Counted from the stretch's first letter, positions 53,173-62,463 are shown. The stretch: 64,000 bases of DNA from Bacteroidales bacterium (GCA_017454335.1 JAFTDE010000033.1:1-64000); one strand, 5' to 3'. Numbers and translations are program-made. The notes: generated by a model not told the origin, from the letters alone.

Positions 53173-53957
53173 GCTTCCGTATGTTTTTTATGCAGCGCCC
53201 GGCGCAGTTTCCAGGGCCAGCGGGCCATCCGCTGCGGCACCTTGACGATCCAGCGCAGGATCTTGTTCAACACGAATGCGATGCGGTCCGCCAGCGTAAA
53301 GACCGGCAGCGGCAGTCCCCGCTGCGCATACGCTTCCCGGATCAGCGCGTCGATCCGGGCCTTCTGCCGCCCCTGGGAAGGCTCGACCCGGCGGACCAGC
53401 CAGGAAGGCATCGAATAGAAGCGGGAGAACCAGGAGTGCAGGCAGAGCGTGCGTCCCTGCTCGTCCAGGGCGACGGTAGAGATCCCGTCCGCATGGCGGC
53501 GGCAGGGCAGGTACAGGGTCCTGAACTCGGCAGCCAGCCACAGGAAGAAGGGGTAATAGGGCTCGGCATCCCCGAAGCTGCGCGGCGGCAGGGCCTCCCG
53601 GGAGAATTTGGTGCGGATCAGCGACAGGTTGAAGACATTGAAGAAGGGATTCGTGACAATGGCATTGCGCCCGGTCGTCGCCGCATCCCCGTCCGAATAG
53701 CCCGCATTGGCCCATCCTTCGCGGATCACCCGGTCCACCAGCTCGCGTACGGCCTGCGGGTCCGTCAGGAAGGCGTCTTCGTCGATATTGACGGCGATAT
53801 CGCAGTCCCGGTCCCGCAGCATCGTGAAGAAATACCCGTCCGCGGACTGGTCCGTCAGGCGGACGCAGGGATAGCCCAGGTCCTGGAACAGGCCCTTGGC
53901 ATAGCGGTACAGGCGGAGGTCAAACGACCGGGTATATACTTTTACACGTGGTTCCAT
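53169..53957 (-). CDS. Glycosyltransferase-like protein of unknown family
   Basis: A 262-residue protein with an acidic cluster NIDEDAF (residues 57-63) resembling a DxD metal site and the text LPCRRHADGISTVALDEQGR and CLHSWFSRFY. It is likely a GT-A sugar transferase because of its neighbours, but I do not recognise the family. It overlaps the GT2 gene by 4 bases. A weak -7 box, TAACTTTA (plus 53972-53979), lies upstream. Confidence 0.6.
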   Translation of the reverse strand: MEPRVKVYTRSFDLRLYRYAKGLFQDLGYPCVRLTDQSADGYFFTMLRDRDCDIAVNIDEDAFLTDPQAVRELVDRVIREGWANAGYSDGDAATTGRNAIVTNPFFNVFNLSLIRTKFSREALPPRSFGDAEPYYPFFLWLAAEFRTLYLPCRRHADGISTVALDEQGRTLCLHSWFSRFYSMPSWLVRRVEPSQGRQKARIDALIREAYAQRGLPLPVFTLADRIAFVLNKILRWIVKVPQRMARWPWKLRRALHKKHTEA

Positions 53958-53991
53958 ACGCTTTGGGGATGTAAAGTTAGGATTTATTTCC

Positions 53992-53999
53992 TACATTTG
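53992..53999 (+). promoter_or_regulatory. -7 element for the acyltransferase-3 gene
   Basis: TACATTTG matches TAnnTTTG exactly, 10 nt upstream of the ATG at 54010; short leader. Confidence 0.5.
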
Positions 54000-54009
54000 C
54001 CAACGGAAT

Positions 54010-55026
54010 ATGGAAGCAATCACACAGAACAAGGCATATTACCCCTGGATCGACCACGCCAAATCGCTGGGCATCCTGCTGATGGTCGTCGGACATGTGT
54101 GGACGGTCGACCCGGCCGTACGCCAGGTCATCTACTCCTTCCACATGCCGTTGTTCTTTGTCATTTCCGGTTTCCTGTACCGCCAGCTGTCCCTGTCCGA
54201 GCACCTGGTCCGCGACTGGCGGAGGCTGCTGGTCCCCTACCTGCTGATCAACATCGTCTGCATGCTGATCCGGCTGGCCGGCGAATCCTTCGGCGATCCC
54301 TATTACGACCTGATCGGGCACCTGATCGCCAAGTCGAAAGCCATCCTGACCGGAGTCAGCCTCCCGATCCACGGCATGGAGCCGGTCTGCGGCCCTTCGT
54401 GGTTCATCCTGGCCATCTTCCTGCTGCACCTGCTGTTCTGCCTGTGCCCGAAGGAAGGGAAGAAACGGCACCTGTTCATGGGGCTCGTCAGCGCCGCCGC
54501 CATCCTGACGACCGTCCTGCTGCGCCGGAACGGCATAGACATCATCGGCCCGGCGGACGCCGCCATCATGGCCGTCCCCTTCTTCTGTGCGGGTCTGTGG
54601 ATGCGCGAACTGAACTGGGAGCGCCTCCAGAGCGGCATACTCATCGCCATGCTCCTGGGATCCGCCCTGATGGTCGCCCTGCTGAACGGGACCAACGGGC
54701 CGGTCGACATGAACGTGCTGAACTACGGTCACAACATCTTCCTGTTCTATTTCGCGGCCATCTTCGGCACCCTGGGGGCCTTCTGCCTGTGCCAGCTGGT
54801 CGGCAAACTTCACTGGAAGGCGCTTGACGGATTCGCCCGGACCATGTCCGTCGGAACCATTCCCATCGTGGGATTCCACCGTTTCGGCATCCTGGCCGCC
54901 GAGCAGCTGGGCCTGACCGGCCCCACGGAAAGCATCCTGGTGGCCGTGGCCATCTGGCTGGCCTTCTTCCCCATCATCCTCCTCTGCCAGAAATGGTTCC
55001 CCGCCATTCTCGGCTACAGGAAGTGA
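54010..55026 (+). CDS. Acyltransferase 3 family membrane protein
   Basis: A 338-residue membrane protein with about 10 hydrophobic segments, typical of acyltransferase 3 (OafA-like) proteins that O-acetylate surface polysaccharide. The family start YYPWIDHAKSLGILLMVVGH (His near residue 28) and FVISGFLYRQ are recognisable. It probably modifies the surface glycan. Divergent from the 53169-53957 gene and convergent with the HEXXH lipoprotein 18 bases away. Confidence 0.85.
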   Translation: MEAITQNKAYYPWIDHAKSLGILLMVVGHVWTVDPAVRQVIYSFHMPLFFVISGFLYRQLSLSEHLVRDWRRLLVPYLLINIVCMLIRLAGESFGDPYYDLIGHLIAKSKAILTGVSLPIHGMEPVCGPSWFILAIFLLHLLFCLCPKEGKKRHLFMGLVSAAAILTTVLLRRNGIDIIGPADAAIMAVPFFCAGLWMRELNWERLQSGILIAMLLGSALMVALLNGTNGPVDMNVLNYGHNIFLFYFAAIFGTLGAFCLCQLVGKLHWKALDGFARTMSVGTIPIVGFHRFGILAAEQLGLTGPTESILVAVAIWLAFFPIILLCQKWFPAILGYRK

Positions 55027-55044
55027 CGGTGCCCGCCCGGGGCA

Positions 55045-56118
55045 TTAATCTTTCCTGGGGAAGTGCTCCAGAAGGGCAGCATGGATACCCCGTATAAGGG
55101 CCGGGGTGGCGTACGGGACGAAGAGCACCTTGCGGGTGTCGAGGGTGAGGTCATAGCGGCCGAAGAAACCAAATGAAATCAGGAAGGAGAAGTTCTCGGC
55201 GAGGCATTCTTCGGGAACGCAAATATAGTCGGTGTTGCGGCCCAGAAGATCATAAAAACCGGGCACATCTGCAATCGGAATCATGGTATCCGGCTCATCG
55301 AGCGGCACCAGAACGCTTTGCATATAAGCATAGAAACTCGCATCGGGGTCTTCCTCCGCAGCCTCGGCGTAGGTGCCCGGATAAACTGCGACCAGGGCGC
55401 AGCGGCGCTTTTGCCCCTCTATGGTAAACTCTCCCCAGCAGTCATCATGATCCACATCCGGGTTTTGCAGCAGCAAATTCCTGACGGCAGGCCCGAACTC
55501 CACCTCATGGTCCATCACGTGGAAACCGATGAGGCTGTACAACGCAGCGCGGAACTCGGCATTGTTGCGGGTCAGGCAATGGAAGATTTCGTGAGATATG
55601 AGCGCGCGGCCGAAATGGATGAGGTATTCCAGGTAATCGGCGTCAAATTCCGGATCCGCATGGAACGCGCGAGTCAGGTACTCTGCCTCGTCGGCGCTCA
55701 GGTAGATCTCGTTCTTCTGCGTATAGCCGCCCATGTGCCCCTCATCCCCCATGGCGGTTTTGATAAACACCAATTCGTCGGATATCGGCAGGCGGAAGCC
55801 CAACTCGGCTGCGCGGCCTTCTATGAAATCCATCACCTTGCTGATGGATTTCTTCTCCTCGTCGGTAAACTCACCTATCTGCCCGACGGCAACGGCCTTG
55901 AACTCCTCCAACGACTGTCCGGAAGACTGCAACTTCCAATCGATATCGTTCTGAGTCAAAGCCTCCAGATAGTCGGTATTGGCCAGTTTCAGCTTCTTTC
56001 CCTCCTCCTGGGTGGCGAAACGATATTTCAGGGTTGATGATTTCTGGTCGGTGCACGCGCTCAGTCCCACCATCAGCATCAAGCAGCACAGGGCTGCCCG
56101 GATCAAAGGCTTTATCAT
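55045..56118 (-). CDS. Lipoprotein with HEXXH zinc-protease motif
   Basis: A 357-residue lipoprotein (lipobox LSAC, Cys22) with the helix LISHEIFHCLTRNN, whose HEIFH (residues 176-180) is a zinc-metallopeptidase motif; a downstream acidic residue for the third ligand (for example in DHEVEFGP near 203-208) is plausible but not assigned. The family is not recognised. It could act on periplasmic or surface proteins. The neighbouring GNAT gene is 4 bases upstream on the same strand, so they are probably co-transcribed. Confidence 0.7.
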   Translation of the reverse strand: MIKPLIRAALCCLMLMVGLSACTDQKSSTLKYRFATQEEGKKLKLANTDYLEALTQNDIDWKLQSSGQSLEEFKAVAVGQIGEFTDEEKKSISKVMDFIEGRAAELGFRLPISDELVFIKTAMGDEGHMGGYTQKNEIYLSADEAEYLTRAFHADPEFDADYLEYLIHFGRALISHEIFHCLTRNNAEFRAALYSLIGFHVMDHEVEFGPAVRNLLLQNPDVDHDDCWGEFTIEGQKRRCALVAVYPGTYAEAAEEDPDASFYAYMQSVLVPLDEPDTMIPIADVPGFYDLLGRNTDYICVPEECLAENFSFLISFGFFGRYDLTLDTRKVLFVPYATPALIRGIHAALLEHFPRKD

Positions 56119-56122
56119 CGTT

Positions 56123-56644
56123 TTATCTGATTTTCAGACGCAGGACCCGGATGGGCCGGCCGGCGCCCTGATACTGGGTTTCGTCAATGACGCTTTCCCC
56201 GGTCGGGACGAAACCGCATTTTTCCATGACGCGCCCGCTGGCCGGGTTGTCGATGAAGTGTCCGGATATCAGGGACCTGATATCTGTCACACGACGGATA
56301 TGTTCGATCATCAAAGCGAGCGCCTCGGTGCAGATACCCCTGTTCCAGTATGGTTTGGCTATCCAATAACCGATCAGCGGCTCGCCCTCCCGGGCGGGCA
56401 GATTGCAATTGCATGACGGACCGTAACCCATTGCGCCGATCGCCTCCCCCGTTTCCTTGAGTTCAATGGCCCAGGTATTGGTGGCATCACAAAAGACCGT
56501 CCTGATGACCTCCAGGCTGTCTTCGACCGACTTGTGCGGCGGCCATCCGGCCCGTGGCCCCACGTCGGGATCCGACGCCCACTTGTACAACACAGGGGCG
56601 TCGCTGTCCCGCCAGGGGCGGAGGATGATGCGGTCGGTTTCCAT
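56123..56644 (-). CDS. GNAT family N-acetyltransferase (RimJ/RimL-like)
   Basis: A 173-residue acetyltransferase with start METDRIILRPWRDSDAPVLY, the acetyl-CoA binding region GYWIAKPYWNRGICTEALAL (R/Q-x-x-G-x-G/A type), and FIDNPASGRVMEKCGF near the C-terminus. It may acetylate an amino group of a protein or small molecule. The ATG at 56644 is preferred; upstream in-frame sequence is not conserved-looking and overlaps the next gene. It lies 4 bases before the HEXXH lipoprotein. Confidence 0.85.
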   Translation of the reverse strand: METDRIILRPWRDSDAPVLYKWASDPDVGPRAGWPPHKSVEDSLEVIRTVFCDATNTWAIELKETGEAIGAMGYGPSCNCNLPAREGEPLIGYWIAKPYWNRGICTEALALMIEHIRRVTDIRSLISGHFIDNPASGRVMEKCGFVPTGESVIDETQYQGAGRPIRVLRLKIR

Positions 56645-56661
56645 CAGCACAAAGCAGCAAC

Positions 56662-57441
56662 TCAGCCCAGGATCAGATCCCGCAGCGCGAGGATCCAGCC
56701 TTTCTTGAGGACCAGGTATTCGATTTCCAGGCAATAATCACGGTAGTAGCCCTTTTCCCGGGCGAAACGCCGGATCCGGCGGATGGACGAAAGGCGCGCA
56801 GCCGCGCGGGAACGGTCCCGGCGGCGCGTTACCGAACCTTCGTGCAGGCGGTAATGATACAGCGGCGCATCCACCTTGGCGATGCCGTTGGCGGCCAGCA
56901 CGCTGCAGGTCAGGAAACAGGTATCCTCGGCACTGTGGCTGGGCGGGAACACGATACCCCGCTCCACGATCAGCGAGCGCCGGTACAGGAAGGTTGTGAA
57001 GAAAGATACGAAATGCCGCAGGAAGGCGCGCTTGTCGCCGGTATGGGTGTTGCGCGCCACTTTCCCGCCCATTTCGATATCGCAGCAGGCCAGGTCCGTC
57101 CCGGCGGAAACGGCGGCCTGATACAGCGATGAACAAAAGTCCGGATCCACCGTATCGTCACTGTCCACGAAGGCCACGAACTCCCCCTTCGCCTCCGAAA
57201 TGCCCAGGTTCCGCGCAGCTCCGGGTCCGCTGTTCTTCGGCGTGCTGACCAGCCGCAGGGTCTTCGGCCCCCGGTAGGCGGACATGCGCTCCTGCAGGCG
57301 CCGGACCGATCCGTCCGTCCCATGGTCGTCCACGAAGACCAGCTCCAGGCTGTCCATCGTCTGGGCCAGCAACGAATCCACACAGGCGTCGATATAGTCC
57401 TGCGCGTTAAAGACCGGTATGATGACGGATACTTCAGGCAT
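56662..57441 (-). CDS. GT2 family glycosyltransferase
   Basis: A 259-residue GT-A enzyme: VSVIIPVFNAQDYIDACVDS, FVDDHGTDGS, and the DxD site FVAFVDSDDTVDP are typical. It carries basic residues near the C-terminus (SRAAARLSSIRRIRRFAREK). It overlaps the YfhO gene by 8 bases and likely adds a sugar to a surface glycan or lipid-linked precursor. Confidence 0.87.
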   Translation of the reverse strand: MPEVSVIIPVFNAQDYIDACVDSLLAQTMDSLELVFVDDHGTDGSVRRLQERMSAYRGPKTLRLVSTPKNSGPGAARNLGISEAKGEFVAFVDSDDTVDPDFCSSLYQAAVSAGTDLACCDIEMGGKVARNTHTGDKRAFLRHFVSFFTTFLYRRSLIVERGIVFPPSHSAEDTCFLTCSVLAANGIAKVDAPLYHYRLHEGSVTRRRDRSRAAARLSSIRRIRRFAREKGYYRDYCLEIEYLVLKKGWILALRDLILG

Positions 57442-59896
57442 CCTGCTCCGCTTTACGGCGTTTCACACGACGGACGACGGCAGCCGCGATGAAACCCGCC
57501 ATCACCAGGTACATCAGCAGGATGCAGACCGTAGCGACCGTATCCCCCTTGCGGACACTGTCCGGATCGAACTCGAAATGGATGGCGTGGGTGCCGGCCG
57601 GGACGTTGAGCGCCCGCAGCGTATAATCCGCCCGGAAATGTTCGACAGGCGTCCCGTCGATCGTCGCCTTCCAACCATAGGGATAGTAGATCTCGGAAAA
57701 CACCAGGGTCCCCGGCGTGGAAGAACTGTACGTATAATCGATGAAACGGGGATGGAACTTGGTCAGCGCGACGCTCGCATCCGGCGCGATTCCCGGATGC
57801 AGGTCCGGGACGGAAGCGGCGAAATCCGCTCCCACCACGGCGGTCCTGGCCAGATCCACTTCCATCAGCGCGTCGCTCTCAGCCTGGGCGCCGTCCGCCA
57901 CCAGGATATCGCTGACGAACCAGGCATTGCCCAATGCACCGGGGTTCAGCTGCGGCTGCGGGCTTCCGCCCTCGCCGGGAACGACGAGATACTTGGCGTT
58001 CAGCATGTTGATCACCGGCATGTGCATTTCCGCCAGGTGTGCGCTGATCAGGTCCTGATAACGGCGCAGCTTGGCTGCATGGTATCCGCCGATCGACTTG
58101 AGATAATACGAAGTCCGGGCCTCGTTGAAGGGACTGTTGCAGAGGTTGTAAACCCGGAAATGCGGGTCCTGGTCCTGCAGGATCGCCTGCTCGTAAGGCT
58201 GCATCTCGAAAGGATCCGCCTTGCGCGTCACGGACACGAAATTGTCATCGTTGAAATAGCGCCGGTCCACCGGCCACATGTCGCAGAGGATCAGCACGCC
58301 CAGTGCGGCAATCATCCACTTTTTCTGGAGTTTCCCCTGGATGAACGGCCGGATCACGGCCGCGGCGCCGAAGATGAAGAGAAGGGAACGGAGGCTGTCC
58401 TGCCGCAAGAGCTTGGCACGCTCCTCCACGATGGCCGCATACAGCCAGTCCGGCAGCGACGCCGACCACGCAGCATCATACGAAGAAGTGAACGAGAAGA
58501 TACTGCCGCCCAGCAGCCAGAACAGCAGGCAGATGCCGGAAGTTATGGCGCCGCTGATGCCTAAACAGCGCAGCAGGCGCTTCTTCTCCACGTTTCCTTC
58601 CACGATTTCCTTCAACGCCAGGAAACCCAGCAGCGGCATGGCGATTTCGGCGACAATCAGGATGGAGCTGACCGCCCGGAACTTGTCGTACATCGGGAAA
58701 TACTTGAAGAAAAGCTCGGTCAGCCACATGAAATTGGATCCCCATGCCAGCAGGACGGAAAACAGCGTCGACGCCACCAGGGCCCACTTGTACGGTCCCT
58801 TGACGATCAGGCAGCCCAGCAGGAACAGGAAGCACACGATGGCGCCCATATAGACATTGCCGGCCGTGAAGGGCTGCTCGCCCCAGTACAGCGGGACATT
58901 CTTGCAGAAATCAGCGGCCGCGCGCGGTGCGATGCCATGCTCGGTCAGGGCATTGTACACGTCGGATTTTTTTCCCAGGGAGGCATTGGAAGTCCCGCCC
59001 TTGAAACCCGGAATCAGGAAGCTCAGCGTCTCGTCGATCCCGTAGCTCCACTGCGTCGCATACGCAATGTCCAGCCCGGATCCGCCTCCCTGCTGCGCGC
59101 CTTCCTCCAGATCGGAATGGCCGCCGCGCATCGTCTGCTCGGCATATTCGGCGTTGGCGAAGATATTCGAAGTCCCGGTACCGAAACCGATACCCAGGGC
59201 CGCGACAAAGAGCGCCGTCCCGACCAGCAGGTCCTTCCAGCGCTTCTCCCGGATGTGGATCCACAGTTCGGCACAGTAGAACAGCCCGATCATCAAGAGG
59301 ATGTAATAGGCCATCTGCGGGTGCATGCTGAATCCCATCGCGGTAAAGAACATCGTAAAGATCACGCCCAGACCGTACTTCTTCCGGAAAATCAGGTAGA
59401 GTCCCGCCGCCACCAGCACCATGTAGGAGATGGAAATCGTCTTGCCCCCGTGCCCGGCGGCGATGATGACGATGAAGTAGGAGGACAGCGCAATGGCGAT
59501 GGCTCCCACGATGCTCAGCCATTTGTCCACCCCGAAGGAACGCAGGAGCGCGAAAAAGCAGATGAGGTAGAAAATGATGATCCAGGCGGGATGCAGCGGC
59601 CCCCGGTGCAGGAAGGCCTTGAAGGGTCGGATCAAGGCGTCGGAGTGGTAGCGGTTGCCGCCGATCTGGTAATTGGGCATGCCGCTGAACATCGACGCAT
59701 TCCACCAGCCGTATTCTCCGTCGGCGGGATCGACCTTCGCCGCATCCTGGACCGCTGCCAGTCCGTTGATGTCATCGGAAGAGGTCAGCACCTTGCCCTG
59801 CAGTTCCGGTTTGCAGTACACATAGCCCAGGATGACGAATAAAACCACGGCCAGGATATAGGCCCCGTATTTGGAGAAAAATGCCTTGAAACTCAT
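57434..59896 (-). CDS. YfhO family membrane protein
   Basis: An 820-residue protein with many hydrophobic segments in the first ~560 residues and a C-terminal soluble domain (LVFSEIYYPYGWKATIDGT, the YfhO signature, near residue 745), ending with a membrane segment and a basic tail (VVRRVKRRKAEQDA). YfhO proteins are GT-C-like and implicated in glycosylation of teichoic acids or lipids in other bacteria; the substrate here is unknown. ATG at 59896 is used; an upstream start at 59920 is within the promoter region (59918-59925). Confidence 0.86.
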   Translation of the reverse strand: MSFKAFFSKYGAYILAVVLFVILGYVYCKPELQGKVLTSSDDINGLAAVQDAAKVDPADGEYGWWNASMFSGMPNYQIGGNRYHSDALIRPFKAFLHRGPLHPAWIIIFYLICFFALLRSFGVDKWLSIVGAIAIALSSYFIVIIAAGHGGKTISISYMVLVAAGLYLIFRKKYGLGVIFTMFFTAMGFSMHPQMAYYILLMIGLFYCAELWIHIREKRWKDLLVGTALFVAALGIGFGTGTSNIFANAEYAEQTMRGGHSDLEEGAQQGGGSGLDIAYATQWSYGIDETLSFLIPGFKGGTSNASLGKKSDVYNALTEHGIAPRAAADFCKNVPLYWGEQPFTAGNVYMGAIVCFLFLLGCLIVKGPYKWALVASTLFSVLLAWGSNFMWLTELFFKYFPMYDKFRAVSSILIVAEIAMPLLGFLALKEIVEGNVEKKRLLRCLGISGAITSGICLLFWLLGGSIFSFTSSYDAAWSASLPDWLYAAIVEERAKLLRQDSLRSLLFIFGAAAVIRPFIQGKLQKKWMIAALGVLILCDMWPVDRRYFNDDNFVSVTRKADPFEMQPYEQAILQDQDPHFRVYNLCNSPFNEARTSYYLKSIGGYHAAKLRRYQDLISAHLAEMHMPVINMLNAKYLVVPGEGGSPQPQLNPGALGNAWFVSDILVADGAQAESDALMEVDLARTAVVGADFAASVPDLHPGIAPDASVALTKFHPRFIDYTYSSSTPGTLVFSEIYYPYGWKATIDGTPVEHFRADYTLRALNVPAGTHAIHFEFDPDSVRKGDTVATVCILLMYLVMAGFIAAAVVRRVKRRKAEQDA

Positions 59897-59917
59897 ATCT
59901 AATCGCAGGATATTATG

Positions 59918-59925
59918 CAAAAATA
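59918..59925 (-). promoter_or_regulatory. -7 element for the YfhO gene
   Basis: Minus-strand TATTTTTG matches TAnnTTTG exactly, 21 nt upstream of the ATG at 59896. Confidence 0.5.
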
Positions 59926-59936
59926 ATCATTTTTAT

Positions 59937-59944
59937 TATCTTTG
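59937..59944 (+). promoter_or_regulatory. -7 element for tRNA-Gly
   Basis: TATCTTTG matches TAnnTTTG exactly, 9 nt before the tRNA 5' end. It probably drives the tRNA and perhaps the GH2 lipoprotein downstream. Confidence 0.6.
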
Positions 59945-59953
59945 TGAACAATT

Positions 59954-60027
59954 GCAGGATTAGCACATCGGTAGTGCATTGGCTTCCCAAGCCAAGGAGG
60001 AGGGTTCGACTCCCTTATCCTGCTCCA
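59954..60027 (+). tRNA. tRNA-Gly(CCC)
   Basis: A complete 74-nt tRNA: acceptor stem GCAGGAT pairs with ATCCTGC, the anticodon stem TTGGC/GCCAA encloses the loop TTCCCAA (anticodon CCC, decoding GGG), the T arm reads AGGGTTCGACTCCCT, and the 3' CCA is encoded. The next gene (GH2 lipoprotein) starts 18 bases after it. Confidence 0.95.
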
Positions 60028-60045
60028 TTTTTATTTATACCCCCG

Positions 60046-62463
60046 ATGAAACGAGTCATTTTCTTTCTGGCTGCCGTCGTACTGCTGACAGGCTGCCGTG
60101 CGGACATTTCCCCGCGCTGTGTCCAGGACTTCAATTTCGACTGGTACTTCGCCCTGGGCGACAGCCCCGAGTTTGCCGAAGCGGCCGAGCCCATGGAGGC
60201 TCCGGCCTGGTCACGGGCCGACTTCGACGACAGCGCCTGGCGTCCCCTGCACCTGCCGCACGACTGGGCCGTCGAGGGGGAATTCTCCGCCACGAATCCG
60301 TCGGGACCCGGCAGCGGCGCCCTCCCGGGCGGCATCGGATGGTACCGCAAACGCTTCGTCACCCCGAAAGGGGACCTTCACTCCATCGAATTCGACGGGG
60401 TGTTCATGAACAGCACGGTTTACCTCAACGGCCACGCCCTGGGCACCCGCCCGTACGGGTACAGCTCGTTCAGCTATGACCTCACACCTTACCTGCGTCC
60501 GGTCGGGGAAGAGAACATCATCGCCGTCCGCTGTGACAACGCGGACCAGCCCAACTCCCGCTGGTACGCCGGCTGCGGCATCTACCGCGATGTGCGCCTG
60601 GTCAGCACGGCCTCCTCGCGCGTCGCCTACAACGGCGTCTTCCTGAAGACCCGGGACAACCAGGTGGATGTCAGCGTGACCCTGGAAGGGGAAGCGGTCG
60701 ACCTTGTCCGCTTCGAAATCCTGGACCCGCAGGGCAACTGCATCAGCGAAACCACGACGAAAACGCCCAGCCTGCGCTGCACCGCCACGGTGGATGCACC
60801 CAACCCGCGCAACTGGGACATCGACGACCCGGCCCTGCACACCCTGGTGGTCAGCCTGATCAGGAATGACCGGGTCATCGACCGCTACGAACAGCGTTTC
60901 GGCTTCCGCACGATGGCCTGGGACAAGGACACGGGCTTCTACCTCAACGGGCGGAACGTCAAACTGTTGGGCGTCTGCCTGCACCACGACATGGGCTGCC
61001 TGGGCAGCGCCGTACACCGCCGCGCGCTGGAGCGTGAACTGACCATCCTCAAGGAGATGGGCGTCAACGCCGTGCGCTCCTCGCACAATCCCCCGGCACC
61101 CCAGCTGCTGGAACTCTGCGACGAGATGGGCCTGATGGTCATGGACGAGGCCTTCGACATGTGGCGCCGGAGAAAGACGCGTTTCGACTACTCCCGCTTC
61201 TTCGACGAGTGGAGCGACCGCGACCTGACCGATTTCATCATCCGGGACCGCAACCACCCCAGCATCATACTCTGGAGCATCGGGAACGAAATTCCCGAGC
61301 AGACCGGCCGCACCCCGGAAGAGATCGAGGCGAACATGGAGACCGCCCGGCACCTCGCCGACCTGGTGAACAGCCTGGACGGCACGCGCCTGGTGACCTC
61401 GGGCTGCGACCACGTGAACAGTACGAACAACATCCTGCGCAGCGGTGCCGTGGACATCGTCGGCCTGAACTACCGGCACTTCCTCTACGATTCCGTACGC
61501 GTCTGGTATGCCGACATGCCCATCATCGGGTCCGAAACCGTTTCGTCGCTGAACAGCCGCGGCGTCTACAAACAGCCCTCCACCCGCATCGAGACCTACG
61601 GATGGCCGCGCGAGCAGCTCTCCCCGGACTCCCCCTTCTATCACCAGTGCACCGCCTACGACGCCTCGCACGCCTCCTGGTCCGCCCTGCACGAGGAAGC
61701 CTGGATCGCCGTGCGCGACCGCGACTGGGTGGGCGGCACCTTCATGTGGACCGGCTTCGACTACCTGGGCGAACCGACGCCGTACGGCTGGCCGTCGCGC
61801 AGTTCGTATTTCGGCATCGTGGACCTGGCCGGCTTCCCCAAGGATCCCTACTGGCTGTACCGCAGCGAATGGACGGACGAAACGACCCTGCACCTGTTCC
61901 CGCACTGGAACTGGGCGCCGGGCGACAGCATCGACCTCTGGGCCTACTACAACAACGCGGACGAGGTTGAACTGCTGGTCAACGGGAAGTCCCTGGGACG
62001 CAAGGCCAAGACGGACAGCTGCCTGCACGTCATCTGGCCGCAGGTTCCCTTCGAGCCCGGCCGGATCGAGGCCGTTTCCTACAAGGACGGCCGCCGCGTC
62101 GCCTCCGAGGTCCACGAGACCACCGGACCCGCCGTCAAGCTGCGCCTGACCCCGGACCGCAGCACCATCGCCGCGGACGGCTATGACCTCAGCTACGTCA
62201 CCGTCGAGGCGCTCGACGCCCAGGGCCGCGTGGTGCCCGATGCCGGCACCATGCTGGAATTCCGCGTGAAGGGCAAGGGCGAACTGGCCGGCATCGACAA
62301 CGGCAACGCCGCCGACACGCTCTCGCTCAAGGGCACGCGGAAAGCCATGTTCAACGGCAAGGCCCTGGCGGTCGTGCGCTCGCTCAAGGACGAAAAAGGC
62401 GCCGCGACCCTGACGGTCAGCAGCGCCCTCGGCGAAACATCGGTGCAGATCCGCACCCGTTAG
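60046..62463 (+). CDS. Glycoside hydrolase family 2 lipoprotein (beta-galactosidase-like)
   Basis: An 805-residue secreted lipoprotein (lipobox LTGC, Cys17). The sugar-binding N-terminal domain (HLPHDWAVEGEFSATNPSG), the Ig-like middle and the TIM barrel are as in GH2. The acid/base Glu415 lies in WSIGNEIPEQ and the nucleophile Glu497 in IIGSETVSS. A C-terminal DUF4982/Big-like region follows (SYVTVEALDAQGRVVPDAG). It would hydrolyse beta-galactosides or similar beta-linked sugars at the cell surface. The ATG at 60046 is used; an in-frame opening through the tRNA is rejected. Stops overlap plsX by 4 bases. Confidence 0.9.
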   Translation: MKRVIFFLAAVVLLTGCRADISPRCVQDFNFDWYFALGDSPEFAEAAEPMEAPAWSRADFDDSAWRPLHLPHDWAVEGEFSATNPSGPGSGALPGGIGWYRKRFVTPKGDLHSIEFDGVFMNSTVYLNGHALGTRPYGYSSFSYDLTPYLRPVGEENIIAVRCDNADQPNSRWYAGCGIYRDVRLVSTASSRVAYNGVFLKTRDNQVDVSVTLEGEAVDLVRFEILDPQGNCISETTTKTPSLRCTATVDAPNPRNWDIDDPALHTLVVSLIRNDRVIDRYEQRFGFRTMAWDKDTGFYLNGRNVKLLGVCLHHDMGCLGSAVHRRALERELTILKEMGVNAVRSSHNPPAPQLLELCDEMGLMVMDEAFDMWRRRKTRFDYSRFFDEWSDRDLTDFIIRDRNHPSIILWSIGNEIPEQTGRTPEEIEANMETARHLADLVNSLDGTRLVTSGCDHVNSTNNILRSGAVDIVGLNYRHFLYDSVRVWYADMPIIGSETVSSLNSRGVYKQPSTRIETYGWPREQLSPDSPFYHQCTAYDASHASWSALHEEAWIAVRDRDWVGGTFMWTGFDYLGEPTPYGWPSRSSYFGIVDLAGFPKDPYWLYRSEWTDETTLHLFPHWNWAPGDSIDLWAYYNNADEVELLVNGKSLGRKAKTDSCLHVIWPQVPFEPGRIEAVSYKDGRRVASEVHETTGPAVKLRLTPDRSTIAADGYDLSYVTVEALDAQGRVVPDAGTMLEFRVKGKGELAGIDNGNAADTLSLKGTRKAMFNGKALAVVRSLKDEKGAATLTVSSALGETSVQIRTR

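Noticed and set aside
59944-60045. An N-terminal extension of the GH2 protein that starts in the tRNA promoter and runs through the tRNA.
   Set aside because: It would translate the tRNA gene; the lipobox signal begins at the ATG at 60046.
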